A stretch of DNA of 64,000 nt, from contig DYHH01000001.1 in the NCBI GenBank assembly GCA_020724265.1, positions 192,674-256,673 on the forward strand. Direction: 5' to 3'. Position 1 is the first letter of the stretch. Every line of letters begins with the position of its first letter. The DNA comes from Melioribacter roseus (GTDB lineage: Bacteria; Bacteroidota; Ignavibacteria; Ignavibacteriales; Melioribacteraceae). The notes beneath the pieces are model-generated. The model was not told the DNA's origin. It searched no databases and worked only from the letters and a program-made list of their open reading frames with translations. The position numbers were made by a program, and so were the translations under genes. Below, piece by piece: positions 36,183 to 45,512 of this stretch.

Positions 36183-36485
36183 AATTTTACTCCTTTAGAT
36201 TTTAGAAAAAACAAACGAAATGGATGTTACAGATCTGGACAGTGCCTGAGCAACATTGGATTGAGTTTTTGAAGGTAAAATTTTTCTTCGCCTGATAAAT
36301 AATTCATATAAGCTTTATTATAATTGATATGCAAATTCAGAAAATTTGACTTTATTATCAAGAAAATCCGGTCAGAAAAGATATAGAAACTACTCCAATA
36401 AATGGGTAGCAACGCGAGGTTTAGAATTTCAAGAATGTTTATTTATTGCTTTTGAAGGGTTAAAAAGGTATTTTTGCAGTTCTTT
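36183..36485. other. Intergenic region with divergent promoters, no gene
   Basis: About 300 AT-rich bases. It must contain the promoters for glmS (minus) and tRNA-Leu (plus). The tRNA side has a clear TTG-N20-TATTTTTG element. On the glmS side I see no matching element. A 61-codon frame on the minus strand has no recognisable features and is not supported. Confidence 0.5.
36446..36476 (+). promoter_or_regulatory. Bacteroidota-type promoter of tRNA-Leu (TAG)-tig-clpP
   Basis: TTG (36446-36448), 20 bases, TATTTTTG (36469-36476), nine bases before the mature tRNA 5' end. It is the only promoter-like element ahead of tig. Confidence 0.6.
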
Positions 36486-36570
36486 GCGAGAGTGGCGGAA
36501 TTGGCAGACGCGCTAGACTTAGGATCTAGTACCGCAAGGTGTGGGGGTTCGAGTCCCCCCTCTCGTACCA
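36486..36570 (+). tRNA. tRNA-Leu (TAG)
   Basis: An 85-base class II tRNA with a variable arm. The acceptor stem is GCGAGAG with CTCTCGT (one G-T pair), discriminator A at 36567, CCA encoded at 36568-36570. The D arm is TGGCGGAATTGGCAGACGC, the anticodon loop ACTTAGGAT with anticodon TAG, the variable arm TACCGCAAGGTGT, and the T arm GGGGGTTCGAGTCCCCC. Trigger factor starts 31 bases downstream with no terminator between. Confidence 0.97.
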
Positions 36571-36600
36571 TATTCCTTCTTAAATAAATTCGAGGTTAAA

Positions 36601-37899
36601 TTGGATTCTAAAGTTAATGTGCTTGGTAGTTATGAACATGAAGTTGAAGTAACGCTTTCTTATGACGAAATTAAAACAGATATTGACGACGCCTATAAAA
36701 AGGAACGAAAAAATATAGAACTTCCCGGATTCAGAAAAGGTAAAGTTCCGATGCAAATGCTAAAAAAAGTTTATGGTGAAGCAATTGAATATAAAGCCAG
36801 CGAATCAATTGCACAAAAGAAATTTTGGGATGTTGTTGAGGAGTTGAAATTGAATCCTATCAGTATGCCTCAGTTAACTGATATTGATTTTCAAATGGGG
36901 GAGAAACTTTTCTTTAAAGTAAAATATGAAGTTAAACCTGAAGTTGAAGTAAAAGATTACAAAGGTATTGAAGTAGAAAAACCAATTTTCAAAGTAAAGG
37001 AAGATGATATTGAAAGAGAAGTTACAAACCTTTTAAAATCTCATTCAAATTTTCAAGAAGCTGAACTTATAGATGATGATAAATTCAGAATAACTGTTGA
37101 TTTAAACAGAATTGATGAAAATGGTTTACCAGTTGTTGGACAAGGTCAACAAGATATGTTGATTGATTTGAGTGAAACGAATATTAATCCTGCTATTTTG
37201 GAAGGTGTCAGAGATAAAAAAGTTGGTGATGATTTTAAGTTTGAGTTTGTTGATGAACATTATCACGGCGAAGAACTGCATCGTGAAGAATTCAAGTATT
37301 CAGGTACAATCAAGAAAATAGAAAAAATAGTTCTTCCTGAAGTAACCGAAGAACTTTTATCAAAAATTTCTCGTTCAAAAGCAAAAACTCTTGATGAATT
37401 TAAACAGCAAATTCGTGATAACTATTCTTCATATTATAAATCACAAGCTGAAAACATAGTAACAAATTCTTTATTGAATAAAGTAATTGAGCAAAATGAT
37501 TTTCCTGTTCCACCCGGCTATGTTGAAACAATTTTGAATAATCTTGTGGAAAGTGAAAAAGAAAACGCTAAAAGATATAAAACGCCAAATTTTGATGAAA
37601 AAGGAGTTCGTGAGTATTTAAAACCTCGGGCTGAATGGACAGCTAAATGGCAAATAATAATGGAAGTAATTGCATCAAAGGAGAATTTAAAAGTTGAAGA
37701 TTCCGACTTAGAAAAAATTGCCGAAGAAGAAGCAGAGAAAACCGGTATCTCGAAAGAAAAACTTGTTAAATTCTATAAGGATTCAAATAGAAGTATTGGA
37801 TTACTTGAAGAAAAAGTCATAAACTTCTTAAAAGAAAATGCAAATATTAATGAAATTGATGCTGAACAAAGAGCTAAAGAAAAAAAGGATAAAAAATAA
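36601..37899 (+). CDS. tig: Trigger factor (ribosome-associated peptidyl-prolyl isomerase chaperone)
   Basis: A 432-residue trigger factor starting from TTG at 36601, with a GAGG Shine-Dalgarno five bases before it. A longer open frame reaches into the tRNA-Leu gene but would not be a sensible start. It shows the ribosome-binding domain with [20 protein letters not shown] and the signature [14 protein letters not shown] (about residues 40-54), a PPIase-like middle domain, and the long helical C-terminal chaperone domain ending in a lysine-rich tail ([11 protein letters not shown]). It overlaps the clpP start by one base. Confidence 0.95.
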   Translation: MDSKVNVLGSYEHEVEVTLSYDEIKTDIDDAYKKERKNIELPGFRKGKVPMQMLKKVYGEAIEYKASESIAQKKFWDVVEELKLNPISMPQLTDIDFQMGEKLFFKVKYEVKPEVEVKDYKGIEVEKPIFKVKEDDIEREVTNLLKSHSNFQEAELIDDDKFRITVDLNRIDENGLPVVGQGQQDMLIDLSETNINPAILEGVRDKKVGDDFKFEFVDEHYHGEELHREEFKYSGTIKKIEKIVLPEVTEELLSKISRSKAKTLDEFKQQIRDNYSSYYKSQAENIVTNSLLNKVIEQNDFPVPPGYVETILNNLVESEKENAKRYKTPNFDEKGVREYLKPRAEWTAKWQIIMEVIASKENLKVEDSDLEKIAEEEAEKTGISKEKLVKFYKDSNRSIGLLEEKVINFLKENANINEIDAEQRAKEKKDKK

Positions 37900-38546
37900 T
37901 GAATACAAAAAATCCTGAAATTTATAACCAATTAATTCCGTATGTAATTGAACAAACCGGTCGTGGCGAAAGAGGAATGGATATCTTCTCACGCCTTCTT
38001 CGAGAAAGAATCATTTTCTTAGGAACGGCAGTCGATGACCATGTTGCAAGTTTAATAATTGCACAACTACTGTTTCTTGAAGCCGAAGACCCTGAGAAAG
38101 ATATTTACCTTTATATTAATTCCCCCGGAGGAAGTGTTTCAGCCGGTTTGGCAATTTATGATACTATGAAATACATACGAGCAGGCGTGTCTACCATTTG
38201 TGTTGGTTTAGCTGCAAGTATGGGAGCCGTTTTATTAGCCGGCGGCGAAAATGGGAAACGTTCTGCACTACCCCATTCAAAAATTATGATTCATCAGCCT
38301 TGGGTTGGTGGTTTATCGGGTCAAACTACAGACATAGAAATACATGCCAAGGAAATGATTAAAACACGTGATACCATTTACAATATATTATCTGAACACA
38401 CAGGTAAAACAATTGAACAGATTACAAAAGATTGTGACAGAGATTATTTTTTGTCATCAACAGAAGCTAAAGAATATAAATTGATTGACAGTATACTTGA
38501 AAAAAGAAAAATCCCGGGTGACAAACCCAAGAAAGAAGAAAAATAG
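37899..38546 (+). CDS. clpP: ATP-dependent Clp protease proteolytic subunit
   Basis: A 215-residue ClpP. It shows [48 protein letters not shown], the catalytic serine in [14 protein letters not shown], the catalytic histidine in [12 protein letters not shown], and the C-terminal [22 protein letters not shown] with the catalytic aspartate. It is coupled to tig by TAATG. clpX, often next in this order, is absent; a convergent gene follows. It has a strong terminator. Confidence 0.98.
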   Translation: MNTKNPEIYNQLIPYVIEQTGRGERGMDIFSRLLRERIIFLGTAVDDHVASLIIAQLLFLEAEDPEKDIYLYINSPGGSVSAGLAIYDTMKYIRAGVSTICVGLAASMGAVLLAGGENGKRSALPHSKIMIHQPWVGGLSGQTTDIEIHAKEMIKTRDTIYNILSEHTGKTIEQITKDCDRDYFLSSTEAKEYKLIDSILEKRKIPGDKPKKEEK

Positions 38547-38576
38547 CATAATATTATTAGACTATGATAAAAAGAA

Positions 38577-38609
38577 AAACCCCGACAATTTTGCCGGGGT
38601 TTTTTTTTC
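38577..38609 (+). terminator. Rho-independent terminator of tig-clpP
   Basis: ACCCCGACAA (38579-38588) pairs with TTGCCGGGGT (38591-38600; one mismatch), followed by a run of nine T residues. It sits between clpP and the convergent metalloprotease gene. Confidence 0.85.
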
Positions 38610-38626
38610 TAAAAATGAATTGGGAA

Positions 38627-40843
38627 TTACTTGAGAAGAATCATCTTCATTGTTTGAGAATAATTACTCCCATTAACTCCGCTTGCTTCTATTCTATAAA
38701 AATAAATACCGCTGCTTATGGAATTATTTACAGCATTCCATCTTAGCTCATAAGTTCCGGCATTCATGAATCCCTCTTTTAATACGTCAACTTGTTCGCC
38801 AAGTATATTGAAAATTTTCAATGATACATTTGCATTTACCGGTAAATTAAATTTAATAGTTGTTGACGGATTAAAAGGATTAGGATAATTCTGAGAAATA
38901 GAAAAGACATTTGGTAAATCTTCATTTCTTAAATCAATTTCAACACTTGTTGCGAAATCTTCATTACCTAAATATTTAATTGATCTAACAAGAATAGTAT
39001 CTCGTACACTTTTAGAAATTTTATCTAAATCTTCTGGTATCAAAACAAATTTCCATCCATCAGACTCATTATGACTTCTAATACCAGCAATATTGATTGT
39101 GTCTGCTAAGGAGCTGCCATAATATAATACTTTATTAACCGAACCAAGATTTTCAGAGGATAGTTTCATTACATCTTTCCCAGATCCCAAAAACAAAACG
39201 CTAACTCCGTCGCCTATAAAATCTCCTTCAAACCCAGAAATACGGCTTAAAGATGTATTACCAGCAAATTTTACACCGGCAAAGCCTTTTAGCAACATAT
39301 CATTTGAATCAGAATATTCTAGAAAGTTATGCCCAGATATAAATAGCCTATTACCATTGCTTAAATGATTTTCCAATGTATTAACATCATTTTCAGATAA
39401 CCCTAATGTATCTCCTCCACTTATCCAAAAGATAGATAGTGGTTCACTAAACTCATTTAATGCATCAATCGATGGTGAAGTCCCGATATCATCAATATTC
39501 CATCTGACAAATGAAACTCCTAAATCATTAAAACTATTGAAATAGGTTTCAGCAGCAATACTGTTGTTATTATTATAAACTACTAGACGATTTGCTGGGT
39601 CAATACTAATGTTTAAAACAGAATTTGATGAACCAACAAAAACACTATCTATAATGTGAAGAGGTTCAAATGGTGGCTCCAAATTTAGTTCTATTCTATA
39701 GTATTCATTTGCTGTTAATTCAATAGAATAATTTCCTGATTCATTTGTTACAATTGATTGGATCTCATTTGAATCACCTACCCAAACAACATTGACATCA
39801 CTAACAACAGGCGAATTAGTTTTTTTATTTGTTATACTTCCACTTAACTCAATTTTAGGACGTAAAACAAGTTCAAAATTTGCATTGAATTCTTGTGTAT
39901 TTCCATAACCAACAGGCGTGTCAAAATTAACATTTTCTACCTGCGAAGACTCATAACCAAATTTCTCAACTTGAAATGAAAAATTTGCAGTATTCATAGC
40001 AAGTAAATAGCTTCCATCGACTAACGTCGGAGCTTCAGTATAAACTTCACCAGGTCTCAAACCACGACCAGAAGACAATGAAGGCTCAACAGGGCCAACA
40101 TAAGCAGCATAAGTACCTTCGTTAAAAACAAGTTTTGCATTTTCAATTGGGTCGCCTGTTTCCGCATCTGTAATTGAGCCTGCAATAATAAAATTAGGAT
40201 AAATAGCAACAGCACCCATTTCATCATGTAAACCAAGTTCTCTTTTTAATGAACCACGAGCAACTGACCAATACATTACTTGATCAGGTAAATTAAGACC
40301 ACACCCCTCAGAACCAGCACCATTGCTATTGCCAGCGGGTCCATGATGGCTTAAACCCATATGATGACCAATTTCATGTAACGTAATAGTTACCAAATCC
40401 ATGTTATTAGGGTTACCATTTGTTGCTGGTGGAAATCCGGCAGCATTATAAATATAATCTGATTCAATAGCATGGTAACCGCCTACAGTCGAAGTCCTTG
40501 TAGATGAGAATGCAATAGTATTTGATCCTGGAGTAAAATTATCGTAGTTATTATCAAAATACAGTAAGTTTATTCCGTCGGCAAATGCACCATTAGCAGT
40601 TGAACGCGGACCCAAAATAAAATCAAAATAACTTCCTTCAACAGCGTTCCATGTACCTAAAGCATATAGAATGTGTTCGTCGTAAGATTCCGGTGTATCA
40701 ACATTCATTTGAATAACAAATGGTAAATCTTCAGGCCAATAACTTCTATATACACCTTGCGTATTTGTAATTATACAGAAACCGATTATTGCAGAGGCAA
40801 TTAATAGAATTATGGATTTTTGTATTAATGTAATTTTTTTCAT
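38627..40843 (-). CDS. Secreted matrixin-like zinc metalloprotease with type IX secretion sorting domain
   Basis: A 738-residue multidomain exoprotein. It has an N-terminal signal (about 1-30) and a matrixin-type catalytic domain with HEIGHHMGLSH (zinc ligands H156, H160, H166) and a Met-turn region DQVMYWS. Two carboxypeptidase-regulatory-like beta domains follow (IAGSITDAETGDPIENAKL and LSGSITNKKTNSPVV), then a domain of about 200 residues (430-635) with FWISGGDTLGLSENDV and RLFISGHNFLEYSD resembling a ThuA/GATase-like fold. The C-terminal type IX sorting domain starts near 645 with ISQNYPNPFNPSTTIKFNL. The upstream gene is a small secreted protein that may work with it. Confidence 0.9.
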   Translation of the reverse strand: MKKITLIQKSIILLIASAIIGFCIITNTQGVYRSYWPEDLPFVIQMNVDTPESYDEHILYALGTWNAVEGSYFDFILGPRSTANGAFADGINLLYFDNNYDNFTPGSNTIAFSSTRTSTVGGYHAIESDYIYNAAGFPPATNGNPNNMDLVTITLHEIGHHMGLSHHGPAGNSNGAGSEGCGLNLPDQVMYWSVARGSLKRELGLHDEMGAVAIYPNFIIAGSITDAETGDPIENAKLVFNEGTYAAYVGPVEPSLSSGRGLRPGEVYTEAPTLVDGSYLLAMNTANFSFQVEKFGYESSQVENVNFDTPVGYGNTQEFNANFELVLRPKIELSGSITNKKTNSPVVSDVNVVWVGDSNEIQSIVTNESGNYSIELTANEYYRIELNLEPPFEPLHIIDSVFVGSSNSVLNISIDPANRLVVYNNNNSIAAETYFNSFNDLGVSFVRWNIDDIGTSPSIDALNEFSEPLSIFWISGGDTLGLSENDVNTLENHLSNGNRLFISGHNFLEYSDSNDMLLKGFAGVKFAGNTSLSRISGFEGDFIGDGVSVLFLGSGKDVMKLSSENLGSVNKVLYYGSSLADTINIAGIRSHNESDGWKFVLIPEDLDKISKSVRDTILVRSIKYLGNEDFATSVEIDLRNEDLPNVFSISQNYPNPFNPSTTIKFNLPVNANVSLKIFNILGEQVDVLKEGFMNAGTYELRWNAVNNSISSGIYFYRIEASGVNGSNYSQTMKMILLK

Positions 40844-40855
40844 ATCAGTCGCCCC

Positions 40856-41401
40856 CTATTCCATTCTTGATAATGATTGAACTTTACCGAAGAGATCAAA
40901 TAATTGGTATTCACCTTTTAGTTCTTCACCGATTTTATTGTTCAAAGCCTCAACAAATTCTATATCGTTAAAACCGTTAACGGCATATTTTACTCCGCCG
41001 GTTTCAATAACGACATAACCGCCGATAGCCATTGAGTGAATCCAATAATTTCCCTTCCAATCTACTAAGAAGAAGAATACTTCATCTCCGACTTCATAGG
41101 AGGGTTGACCTGAAATTTCATCAGCATATGGACCAATTTTGCCACCATATTGTTTAACTTGTATAGTTTCTCCGATGCCGTCACCTTTTGCTACATCAAA
41201 TACCTGAAGAGTTAGATAAGTATTAATTTGCTTACCTTCCCAAACAGATATTTTATCAATAACTTTTCCATGAACTATTACATGGGATTCGGAAATGATT
41301 TCTTCCAACGTTGCTTTTTCAACTATAATTGCATTTAATGTAATAGCCAAACCAAATAGCAAAAGAAGTAACGAAGGAGTTTTTACAATTCGCAACATCA
41401 T
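40856..41401 (-). CDS. Secreted protein linked to the matrixin protease, function unknown
   Basis: A 181-residue protein with a signal peptide (MMLRIVKTPSLLLLLFGLAITLNA). The mature domain has IISESHVIVHGKVIDKISVWEGKQINTYLTLQVFDV, followed by VKQYGGKIGPYADEISGQPSY and EVGDEVFFFLVDW, a small all-beta pattern. I have seen this kind of protein beside matrixin proteases but do not know a name or function. It is upstream of the protease on the same strand, 12 bases apart, so the two are almost certainly one operon. Confidence 0.75.
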   Translation of the reverse strand: MMLRIVKTPSLLLLLFGLAITLNAIIVEKATLEEIISESHVIVHGKVIDKISVWEGKQINTYLTLQVFDVAKGDGIGETIQVKQYGGKIGPYADEISGQPSYEVGDEVFFFLVDWKGNYWIHSMAIGGYVVIETGGVKYAVNGFNDIEFVEALNNKIGEELKGEYQLFDLFGKVQSLSRME

Positions 41402-41620
41402 GCACTCCGTTTTATTGTTGTTAAATATATATTAATAGTCATTTATTGAATATAGGATTTGCAAGATATATTTAACATCACTATTAATCAAGAAATAAAG
41501 ATGTCAATACAAATTTTCATTTAGATTCTTCTTTTTATTTTTTTGCAGATAAGGAATAGATTTTATCGTATTAACATATTTTTTTTTATTTTGATATAGC
41601 TCTTAATAAAATATTGATGA

Positions 41621-43972
41621 ATGGATACCCGAACAAAAATTGAATTAATCAATAAGTATAATTATTTAATTGAACTTGCCAGAAATGGAAACGACAGTTT
41701 CATTAATCATCTCTGTAACTTTTTAGTTAATTATTACGAATACCAATCAACTATACTCTTCAAAATTATTAAAGAAGATACTTTCCAGGTACTTGGCAAA
41801 TCCTCAAACGCGAGAAAAAACTTTTTAACGGGAAGTGAATTTAAATGTAGTGTATGTAAAGCTGCAAAATCTTCATCGACTTCTTTTCATAGTGATTCGC
41901 AATGCGAGCTTCAGATATCCGAATATTTAGTCTATGAAGTATGTTCCAAATTTGAAATTGATCATACAAATTCAGTGTTGATTAAAATTGCAAAGAAAAC
42001 AGCATTCACACAAAATGATTATGAAAATATCGGTAAAATATCCGAACTGATTAAGTATATAATTAAAATCTGGAACGATGCTAAGGGAGGTAAATTTACA
42101 ATCCCAGATCAATCTTTCAATGAGATAGTAAATAGTTCCGTGTTAAGCCTCCGAAATCCGGCTAATTCTATTATTGGGTTTACCTCTATTCTTGATGATG
42201 ACAATTTAACTTCCTCTCAAGCTGAATATATACAAACAATTAAAAAGCATGCACAAGATTTGTTGTCATCACTAAATGATTTGCTCGATATAACGAAATT
42301 CGAATCGGGGAAAATATCCATTGATTTGAGACAGATCGAGTTAAAGAATTACCTGGATGATTTGATAAAATCCTTTTCAGAAAAATATAAGGATAAGCTT
42401 TCTTTCGGAGTTCACATTGACTCTAAATTAAAACAATATTTCTTAACGGATACACAAAAACTTCGATATATATTACAAACGTTAATTTATTCTTCTCAAA
42501 ATTTAGTTGAAGAAGGAAATATTAATATTGTTGTTACTGGAATTAATAATCATCTTAAATTCGAAATTGGTTCTGATACAGGTGGAATTGCAATAAAGGA
42601 TGAGAAAAGAATCTTTAAACCATTTGAAATAAGTCGCATTGAAAAACTTAGACAAACAAACTTAACACCTTTAAGCTTCACTTTGGTTGAAAAATACATT
42701 AATATATTAGATGGAGAAATTGTATTTTCGTCAGATAAAAAAAATGGCTTTAAATTCATCTTCACAATAAAGGGAGAGTCAATGTCTCAATTAGAATCAA
42801 CCTTGTCATCTTTGCCTAAACCGGATAAACACAACAAAGTTTTGGTAATTGAGGATGATTATGCTACCTCAAGATTATTAAGTAACTATCTTAACAAATG
42901 GGGATACGAACCCTCGGTTGTAAGCACAGAAGAAGATACTTTAGACATTATTGAGAGAGAATTATTTTTAGCTGTATTGCTTAATATTGAATTGCCCAAT
43001 ACAAACGGATTAGAGTTGCTCAAGAAACTTAATGAGCATCCGAATTTAAAAAATACCCCGGTAATTGTTTCTGCAGTTGAAGCAGATCAACAAAAAGCTT
43101 TTATGCTCGGAGCCGTTGAATATTTTGTTAAACCGATAAACTACAATTATCTTGTTGAAGTACTAACAAGTTATAAACTCCGTAAAGATTCGAATATTCT
43201 TTGTGTTGATGATGATCTGCCTACTCTTAACCTTTTAAAACAAGCTGTTGAAACAGCCGGTTATTATGCAGTTGCAGAAAATATATCTGCAAAAGTTATG
43301 GATAACATCAAAGATAAAGATATTGATCTGGCAATTATTGACTTAGATATGCCTCATCCAAACGGCTTTGAATTAATAAAAATTATAAAATCCGAAAAAC
43401 GTTTCTCCAATCTTCCAATTATTATTTATACCGGTAAAGAGAATTACCAAGAAGACTTAAAACAAATAGACGGTTTATTCGACGAACTTTTTAGCAAGCA
43501 AAGTACAAACATCGAAGACTTGCAGGAAGTAATGAACTCTATGATTAACCGTTATGAGACTCCCCCTCCTGCCGAAGAAGTTATTAAAAAGAAAGATGTA
43601 ATTAAAATACTTTTAGCTGAAGACTATAAACATTCACAAATAATTGTTACACGTCTGCTTAAGAAAAATAATTTCGAAAATGTTATCGTAGTTGATAACG
43701 GCGAAGATGCTCTCAATTACGCAAAGAAGGAAAAATTCGATTTAATTCTTATGGATATGCAAATGCCGATTATGAACGGGTTTGAAGCAACCGAAAGCAT
43801 AAGAAGATTAGAAGGATATAAAGACGTTCCTATTATTGCTCTAACTGCATTTGCGATGAAGGGTGATAGAGAGAAATGTTTGGAAGCCGGTGCTACCGAT
43901 TACATTCCTAAACCAATCGATAGTAAAGAGTTTATTGATAAAGTGAAACATTATACACACGAAGAAGCTTGA
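41621..43972 (+). CDS. Triple-receiver hybrid protein with degenerate histidine kinase core
   Basis: A 783-residue signalling protein. Residues 1-160: an alpha/beta region with a cysteine cluster (FKCSVCK at 75-80, C95, C108). Residues 165-385: a histidine kinase layout whose H box reads VLSLRNPANSIIGF, with L175 where the phospho-histidine should be. The N box also lacks its asparagines (LQTLIYSSQ). Three receivers follow: 405-520 with N455 replacing the phospho-aspartate (LLNIELP), 525-640 with D574 intact (IIDLDMP) and 660-780 with D712 intact (LMDMQMP). It is probably a pseudo-kinase scaffold or phosphate acceptor rather than an autokinase. No partner is adjacent. Confidence 0.92.
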   Translation: MDTRTKIELINKYNYLIELARNGNDSFINHLCNFLVNYYEYQSTILFKIIKEDTFQVLGKSSNARKNFLTGSEFKCSVCKAAKSSSTSFHSDSQCELQISEYLVYEVCSKFEIDHTNSVLIKIAKKTAFTQNDYENIGKISELIKYIIKIWNDAKGGKFTIPDQSFNEIVNSSVLSLRNPANSIIGFTSILDDDNLTSSQAEYIQTIKKHAQDLLSSLNDLLDITKFESGKISIDLRQIELKNYLDDLIKSFSEKYKDKLSFGVHIDSKLKQYFLTDTQKLRYILQTLIYSSQNLVEEGNINIVVTGINNHLKFEIGSDTGGIAIKDEKRIFKPFEISRIEKLRQTNLTPLSFTLVEKYINILDGEIVFSSDKKNGFKFIFTIKGESMSQLESTLSSLPKPDKHNKVLVIEDDYATSRLLSNYLNKWGYEPSVVSTEEDTLDIIERELFLAVLLNIELPNTNGLELLKKLNEHPNLKNTPVIVSAVEADQQKAFMLGAVEYFVKPINYNYLVEVLTSYKLRKDSNILCVDDDLPTLNLLKQAVETAGYYAVAENISAKVMDNIKDKDIDLAIIDLDMPHPNGFELIKIIKSEKRFSNLPIIIYTGKENYQEDLKQIDGLFDELFSKQSTNIEDLQEVMNSMINRYETPPPAEEVIKKKDVIKILLAEDYKHSQIIVTRLLKKNNFENVIVVDNGEDALNYAKKEKFDLILMDMQMPIMNGFEATESIRRLEGYKDVPIIALTAFAMKGDREKCLEAGATDYIPKPIDSKEFIDKVKHYTHEEA

Positions 43973-44012
43973 GAATTCTTTCACCTCAATTTTCTCTCAC
44001 TAATTAATTTTT

Positions 44013-44020
44013 TATTTTTG
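44013..44020 (+). promoter_or_regulatory. TATTTTTG -7 element upstream of gltX
   Basis: TATTTTTG, identical to the -7 boxes of the tRNA genes, 30 bases before the gltX ATG. The -33 position has TTTC instead of TTTG. Confidence 0.4.
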
Positions 44021-44049
44021 TGCTTTACAAAAATCATTAGGTTGTATAT

Positions 44050-45510
44050 ATGATTAATGATGTTGTACGTGTACGTTTTGCGCCTAGTCCTACCGGTTAT
44101 CTTCACGTGGGAGGTTTAAGAACAGCGCTCTATAATTACCTGTTTGCAAAACATAATAACGGCGTATTTGTTTTAAGAATTGAAGATACCGATCGCAACC
44201 GTTATGTCGAAGGTGCTGTAGAAAATCTTATTTCAACAATGAAGTGGAATGGACTTGGTTATGATGAAGGTCCCGAAGTTGGCGGGGAATACGGACCCTA
44301 TTTTCAATCTCAAAGATTAGAGATTTATAACAAACATGTAAATGAACTAATCGCAAAAGGTAATGCTTACAGATGTTTCTGCTCTGCCGAACGAATTCAG
44401 AAATTGAGAGAGGAACAGCAAGTTCAAAAACTGCAAGCAAAATATGATAAACATTGTCTTAATCTGACAAAAGAAGAAATTGAAAATAAGATACAAGCCG
44501 GTGAGCAATTTGTCATCCGATTAAATGTACCAGCAAACCAAAGAATTATAATCGAGGATATTGTTCGCGGAAATGTCGAGTTTAACAGTGATACCGTTGA
44601 TGACCAGATATTAATAAAAAGTGACGGCTTCCCTACCTATCACTTGGCAAACGTAGTCGATGATCATTTAATGAAAATCACACATGTAATCAGAGGCGAA
44701 GAATGGTTATCATCAACACCAAAACATGTTTTACTTTATGATTTTTTGGGGTGGGAAAAACCTAAGTTTGCGCATCTCCCATTGCTTCTTAATCCGGATA
44801 AATCTAAACTAAGCAAGCGACAAGGCGATGTTGCTGTTGAAGATTACCAGAAGAAAGGTTACTTAAAAGAAGCGTTGATTAATTTCGTTGCACTGCTTGG
44901 ATGGAATGCCGGAGATGATGTTGAAATTTATGAAATAGAACAGCTAATTGAAAAATTTTCTCTCGAAAGAGTTAATAAAGCCGGTGCAGTTTTTAATGTA
45001 GAAAAACTCGACTGGCTGAATTTCGAACATCTTAAGAAAAAACCTAATGCAGAAATTTTAATAATGTTGAAAGAAGAACTGAAGCATTCCAAATATGCCG
45101 AAATAAATTTCTCGGATGAATATTTACTTAATGTAATTGATTCAATGAAAGAAAGAGTAAATTTTGTGAAGGAATTTATTGACAAAAGTTTTTATTACTT
45201 CGAATCCCCAACAGAATTTGATGAAAAGGTAATTCAAAAAAGTTGGAAAGAAGATACACCGCAACAACTTACAGAACTTCGATCAGCATTCGAAAAAATT
45301 GATAATCCAAAAAAAGAAGATTTTGAAAATGCTTTGAGATCAACAGCCGAAAAATTGAATGTTGGAGCGGGAAAGCTTATTCATCCACTTAGATTAGCTG
45401 TGTCGGGCACCGGACAAGGTCCAGGACTTTTCGATTTACTTTATACACTTGGTAAAGAAGAAGTTATAAAAAGAATCAACACTGCTCTTGAAACTATAAA
45501 ACCGAACTAA
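44050..45510 (+). CDS. gltX: Glutamyl-tRNA synthetase
   Basis: A 486-residue class I synthetase. The HIGH-like motif is in [20 protein letters not shown], and KMSKS is in [14 protein letters not shown]. It also has [16 protein letters not shown], the zinc-region-like [30 protein letters not shown] and the anticodon-binding C-terminal helices ([23 protein letters not shown]). It charges tRNA-Glu. With glnS next to it, it need not misacylate tRNA-Gln. It is two bases ahead of glnS. Confidence 0.97.
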   Translation: MINDVVRVRFAPSPTGYLHVGGLRTALYNYLFAKHNNGVFVLRIEDTDRNRYVEGAVENLISTMKWNGLGYDEGPEVGGEYGPYFQSQRLEIYNKHVNELIAKGNAYRCFCSAERIQKLREEQQVQKLQAKYDKHCLNLTKEEIENKIQAGEQFVIRLNVPANQRIIIEDIVRGNVEFNSDTVDDQILIKSDGFPTYHLANVVDDHLMKITHVIRGEEWLSSTPKHVLLYDFLGWEKPKFAHLPLLLNPDKSKLSKRQGDVAVEDYQKKGYLKEALINFVALLGWNAGDDVEIYEIEQLIEKFSLERVNKAGAVFNVEKLDWLNFEHLKKKPNAEILIMLKEELKHSKYAEINFSDEYLLNVIDSMKERVNFVKEFIDKSFYYFESPTEFDEKVIQKSWKEDTPQQLTELRSAFEKIDNPKKEDFENALRSTAEKLNVGAGKLIHPLRLAVSGTGQGPGLFDLLYTLGKEEVIKRINTALETIKPN

Positions 45511-45512
45511 TT

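Noticed and set aside
36227-36412. A 61-residue minus-strand frame between glmS and tRNA-Leu
   Set aside because: No homology, no ribosome binding site, and it covers the promoter region.
36541-36600. Trigger factor start inside tRNA-Leu
   Set aside because: The in-frame GTG is part of the tRNA variable/T arm; the TTG at 36601 has a Shine-Dalgarno and gives the usual length.
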